From NCBI GenBank assembly GCA_002067855.1, contig MVQS01000114.1, positions 1-7,160 of the forward strand: DNA of 7,160 nucleotides, read 5' to 3'. Made by a program: the position numbers and the translations under genes. This stretch comes from Syntrophaceae bacterium PtaB.Bin038 (GTDB lineage: Bacteria > Desulfobacterota > Syntrophia > Syntrophales > UBA2192). The notes under the pieces are model-generated. The model saw only the letters and a list, made by a program, of their open reading frames with translations. It was not told the DNA's origin and did no database searches. Shown piece by piece: positions 4,689 to 7,160 of this stretch. Within the stretch, counting starts at the first letter, position 1. Each line of letters starts with the position of its first letter.

Positions 4689-5990
4689 TTACCGCCTGAA
4701 GGGATTCTCCGTGACGATCGTCTCGTTGCGGTCGGCCCCGACGGAGACGAGGACCACCTTGACCCCGGCGAGGGTCTCGAGGGTGTCCACGTAGCGCCGC
4801 GTGTTCCGCGGGAGGTCTTCCATCCGCTTGGCGCTGCGGATGTCCTCCGTCCAGCCGTCGAGCTCCATGTAGACGGGCTCGCAGCGCTCGAAGACTCTCA
4901 GGTCGGACGGGACGGCCTTCGTGAACTCCTCGCCCCTTGCCGTGCGGTAGCCCACGCAGATCTTGAGTTTGTCGATGCCCGTGAGCACGTCGAGCTTCGT
5001 GATGGCCAGGCCCGTGATGCCCGACACCCGCGCCGACTGGCGCACGAGCACCATGTCCAGCCAGCCGCAGCGCCGCTTGCGCCCCGTCGTGGCGCCGAAC
5101 TCCGCGCCCACGCGCTGGATGTGCTCCCCGGTCTCGTCGGTGAGCTCCGTCACGAAGGGGCCGCTGCCCACGCGGGTCGTGTAGGCCTTGACGATCCCGA
5201 TGACGGAATGGATCTGGGTCGGGCCCACCCCTGCGCCGCAGCAGGCGTTGCCGGCCACCGTGTTCGACGAGGTGACGAAGGGGTAGGTGCCGTGGTCCAC
5301 ATCCAGGTGCCCTCCCTGGGCCCCTTCGAAGAGGATCTTCTTCTTCTGCCGGATGGCCTCGTCGAGCAGCAGAGAGACGTCGGCCGCGTGGGGCCGCAGC
5401 AAGTCGGCGTAGCCCGCGTACTCCTCGAGGATGGGCTTCTCGTCGACGGCCGGCTCGCCGAAGAGCTTTGTGAGCAGGAAGTTCTTCTCCTCCACGTTGC
5501 GCCGCAGCTTCTCCGCGAAGACCTCCCGGTCCAGCAGGTCGCAGACCCGGATGCCCGTTCGGGAGACCTTGTCCTCGTAGGCCGGCCCGATCCCGCGCTG
5601 GGTCGTCCCGATCTTGCCCGTCCCCTTGGCGGCCTCGCGCGCCGCGTCGATGCGGCGGTGGTAGGGCATGATCAGGTGCGCCTTGTCGCTGATGACGAGC
5701 TTCGTGTGGGGCGGGAAGGCGTTCTCGCCCTTCAGGTACTGGATCTCCTCGATGAGCACCTTCGGGTCTATGACCATGCCGTTGCCCAGGACGCACAGCT
5801 TGTGATCATGGAGGATCCCGGACGGGATCAGGTGCAGGATGGTCTGCTTGCCCTTGACCACGATCGTGTGCCCCGCGTTGTTGCCCCCCTGGAAGCGCAC
5901 GACGGCGTCGGCGTCCTCCGCGTAGAGGTCGACGATCTTGCCCTTGCCTTCATCGCCCCACTGGGTCCCTACGACGATCACACTTGACAT
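4689..5990 (-). CDS. purA: Adenylosuccinate synthetase
   Basis: PurA joins IMP and aspartate using GTP to form adenylosuccinate, the first committed step from IMP to AMP in the cytoplasm. The 433 residues match the family's usual length. The N-terminal GTP-binding loop is GTQWGDEGKGK with catalytic Asp13. NNAGHT places the catalytic His at 41. IMP-site motifs are GTTQRGIGP (T129, Q131) and FEGAQGG (Gln225), followed by HLDVDHGTYPFVTSSN. GRKRRCGWLD and TKLD (331-334, guanine recognition) complete the set. GAQGG-H replaces the more common GAQGT-L, and GRKRRCGW the more common GRPRRCGW, both near otherwise intact motifs. The ATG at 5990 has GGAG (complement of 5998-6001) 7 nt upstream. It follows serA by 19 nt, so the two are almost certainly one transcript, with tRNA-Lys behind them. 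Confidence 0.98.
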   Translation of the reverse strand: MSSVIVVGTQWGDEGKGKIVDLYAEDADAVVRFQGGNNAGHTIVVKGKQTILHLIPSGILHDHKLCVLGNGMVIDPKVLIEEIQYLKGENAFPPHTKLVISDKAHLIMPYHRRIDAAREAAKGTGKIGTTQRGIGPAYEDKVSRTGIRVCDLLDREVFAEKLRRNVEEKNFLLTKLFGEPAVDEKPILEEYAGYADLLRPHAADVSLLLDEAIRQKKKILFEGAQGGHLDVDHGTYPFVTSSNTVAGNACCGAGVGPTQIHSVIGIVKAYTTRVGSGPFVTELTDETGEHIQRVGAEFGATTGRKRRCGWLDMVLVRQSARVSGITGLAITKLDVLTGIDKLKICVGYRTARGEEFTKAVPSDLRVFERCEPVYMELDGWTEDIRSAKRMEDLPRNTRRYVDTLETLAGVKVVLVSVGADRNETIVTENPFRR

Positions 5991-6009
5991 AGGCCTACTC
6001 CGTGCCGGA

Positions 6010-7160
6010 TCACATCTCCAGCTGGGTGAGGGATATGACGTTGGGGAGTTCCCGCAGCTTCTTCAGGATGTCCGGCGGCACCACGGTGTCCGTGGAGAGC
6101 ACGACGAGGGCCTTGCCGTCCACGTGCTCGCGGCTCAGCTGGAAGCGGGCGATGTTGATGCCGTTGCTGCCGAGGGTGGTGCCGATGTTGCCGATGACCC
6201 CGGGCCTGTCGTTGTTGTACAGCACGATCATGTGGCCCTCGGGGATCACCTCCATGGAGAACTTCTCGATCCGCACGATGCGGGGGTCCTGCTTGCCGAA
6301 GATGGCCCCGGCGGCGAAGCTCTTTTCCTCCGTCGTCTTGATCGTGACGGAGATCATGCTCGTGAAGTCCTTCACCTCGCTGGACTTGGACTCGACGACC
6401 TTGATGTTGCGCTCCTTGGCGATGAAGGGGGCGTTGATGAAGTTGATGTTGGCGTTCAGAATCGGCGTGAGCAGCCCCTTGAGCAGCGCGATCGTGAGCG
6501 GCGCCACGTTGTAGTTGATGATGTCGCCGGCGTACTCGACGGCCACCTCCTCGATGCCCCCCTTGACGATCTGGGCCTCGAAGGTCCCCAGCTTCTCGGC
6601 GAGCGTCAGGTAGGGCTGGATGTGCGTGAGCAGCTCCGCGCTCACCGACGGGAAGTTGATGGCGTTGCGGATCTCGCCCTTCGTGAGGAAGTCGGCGATC
6701 TGCTCGGCGATGGCGATGGCGACGTTGCGCTGGGCCTCGTCGGTGGCCGCCCCCAGGTGGGGCGTGCAGATCACGTTGGGGTGGTTCACGAGCTCCCGGT
6801 TCTTCGTGGGCTCCTCCTCGAAGACGTCGAGGGCCGCTCCCGCCACGTGGCCGGAGTTGAGCGCGTCGAGCAGGTCCTTCTCGTTGACGATCCCGCCGCG
6901 GGCGCAGTTGACGATGAAGACGCCCTTGCGCATCTTCGCGATGGCGGCGGCGTTCAGGAGGTTCTTCGTGTCCTTCGTGAGCGGCGTGTGAACGGAGATG
7001 AAGTGCGAACGCTTCAGCAGCTCGTCCAGGGACACCAGCGTGATGCCCATCTTCTCGGCCGTCTCGGGGGCCAGGAAGGGGTCGTAGGCGATGACGTTCA
7101 TCTTGAGGCCCTGGGCGCGGTCGGCCACGATGGTGCCCACCCTTCCGATGCCGATGATGC
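6010..7160 (-). CDS. serA: D-3-phosphoglycerate dehydrogenase, C-terminal ~382 residues (start outside window)
   Basis: SerA oxidises 3-phosphoglycerate to 3-phosphohydroxypyruvate with NAD, the first step of serine synthesis. The frame is open to the right edge, where the NAD-binding GIGRVG loop is just visible. A GTG at 7140 lies inside this loop and is not a true start. About 150 N-terminal residues are missing if this is the usual long form of roughly 525 residues. The catalytic set is present: Arg in CARGG (codon 6898-6900), Glu in DVFEEEP (codon 6811-6813) and His in CTPHLGA (codon 6757-6759). After the catalytic domain comes an allosteric substrate-binding type domain (roughly 6240-6660). 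A C-terminal ACT domain follows (HMIVLYNNDRPGVIGNIG..., about 6013-6237), which in this family senses serine. This is the long, type-1 architecture. serA is the upstream partner of purA. Feedback control by serine is known for the family but not shown here. Confidence 0.97.
   Translation of the reverse strand, partial: IIGIGRVGTIVADRAQGLKMNVIAYDPFLAPETAEKMGITLVSLDELLKRSHFISVHTPLTKDTKNLLNAAAIAKMRKGVFIVNCARGGIVNEKDLLDALNSGHVAGAALDVFEEEPTKNRELVNHPNVICTPHLGAATDEAQRNVAIAIAEQIADFLTKGEIRNAINFPSVSAELLTHIQPYLTLAEKLGTFEAQIVKGGIEEVAVEYAGDIINYNVAPLTIALLKGLLTPILNANINFINAPFIAKERNIKVVESKSSEVKDFTSMISVTIKTTEEKSFAAGAIFGKQDPRIVRIEKFSMEVIPEGHMIVLYNNDRPGVIGNIGTTLGSNGINIARFQLSREHVDGKALVVLSTDTVVPPDILKKLRELPNVISLTQLEM

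Noticed and set aside
4499..4699. 66-codon open frame on the + strand across the tRNA gene
   Set aside because: It overlaps a complete tRNA-Lys cloverleaf and a terminator, with no ribosome-binding site of note.
4608..5987. 459-codon open frame on the + strand opposite purA, and a 406-codon frame on the - strand in another register (4576-5796)
   Set aside because: Both mirror purA in other frames. The purA frame carries every catalytic motif, and these carry none. The second also runs into the tRNA gene.

Overview
This looks like an ordinary chromosomal stretch of a GC-rich Gram-negative bacterium, most likely a Desulfobacterota (former Deltaproteobacteria) relative. That placement is an inference. 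It rests on the style of the histidine kinase, which resembles the 'HDFNN'-type hybrid kinases common there, on the serA-purA neighbourhood, and on an outer-envelope patatin-like lipoprotein. No integrase, transposase, CRISPR array or phage gene is visible. I found no convincing new multi-gene system. The points worth a second look are in the intergenic DNA and in small departures from family motifs.

Left part (1-2093, + strand). The window opens inside a sensor histidine kinase and shows only the end of its phosphoacceptor domain and its ATPase domain. A 184-nt spacer follows, with an operator-like palindrome and a GC hairpin. Then comes a complete nucleotide-sugar dehydrogenase of the WbpA type (UDP-N-acetylglucosamine 6-dehydrogenase family), which would supply uronic-acid sugars for surface polysaccharide.

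Middle (2104-4520). A patatin-like phospholipase lipoprotein on the - strand converges on the dehydrogenase gene with only 10 nt between the two stop codons. Its 395-nt upstream region is packed with inverted and direct repeats and ends in a near-consensus sigma-70 promoter. That promoter drives, on the + strand, a small secreted GlcG/HbpS-type (DUF336) protein, closed by a strong intrinsic terminator.

Right part (4522-7160, - strand). Read in transcription order this is serA (3-phosphoglycerate dehydrogenase, start beyond the right edge), purA (adenylosuccinate synthetase, complete), then a tRNA-Lys(UUU) gene. serA and purA are 19 nt apart and look like one operon of serine and AMP biosynthesis. 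The tRNA lies 90 nt after purA with no obvious promoter of its own. Its CCA end almost touches the terminator of the convergent GlcG-like gene, so that hairpin separates the two opposing transcription units.

The genes do not form one pathway. They are three independent neighbourhoods: signalling and surface sugar, envelope lipase and secreted haem-binding-like protein, and a housekeeping operon with a tRNA.
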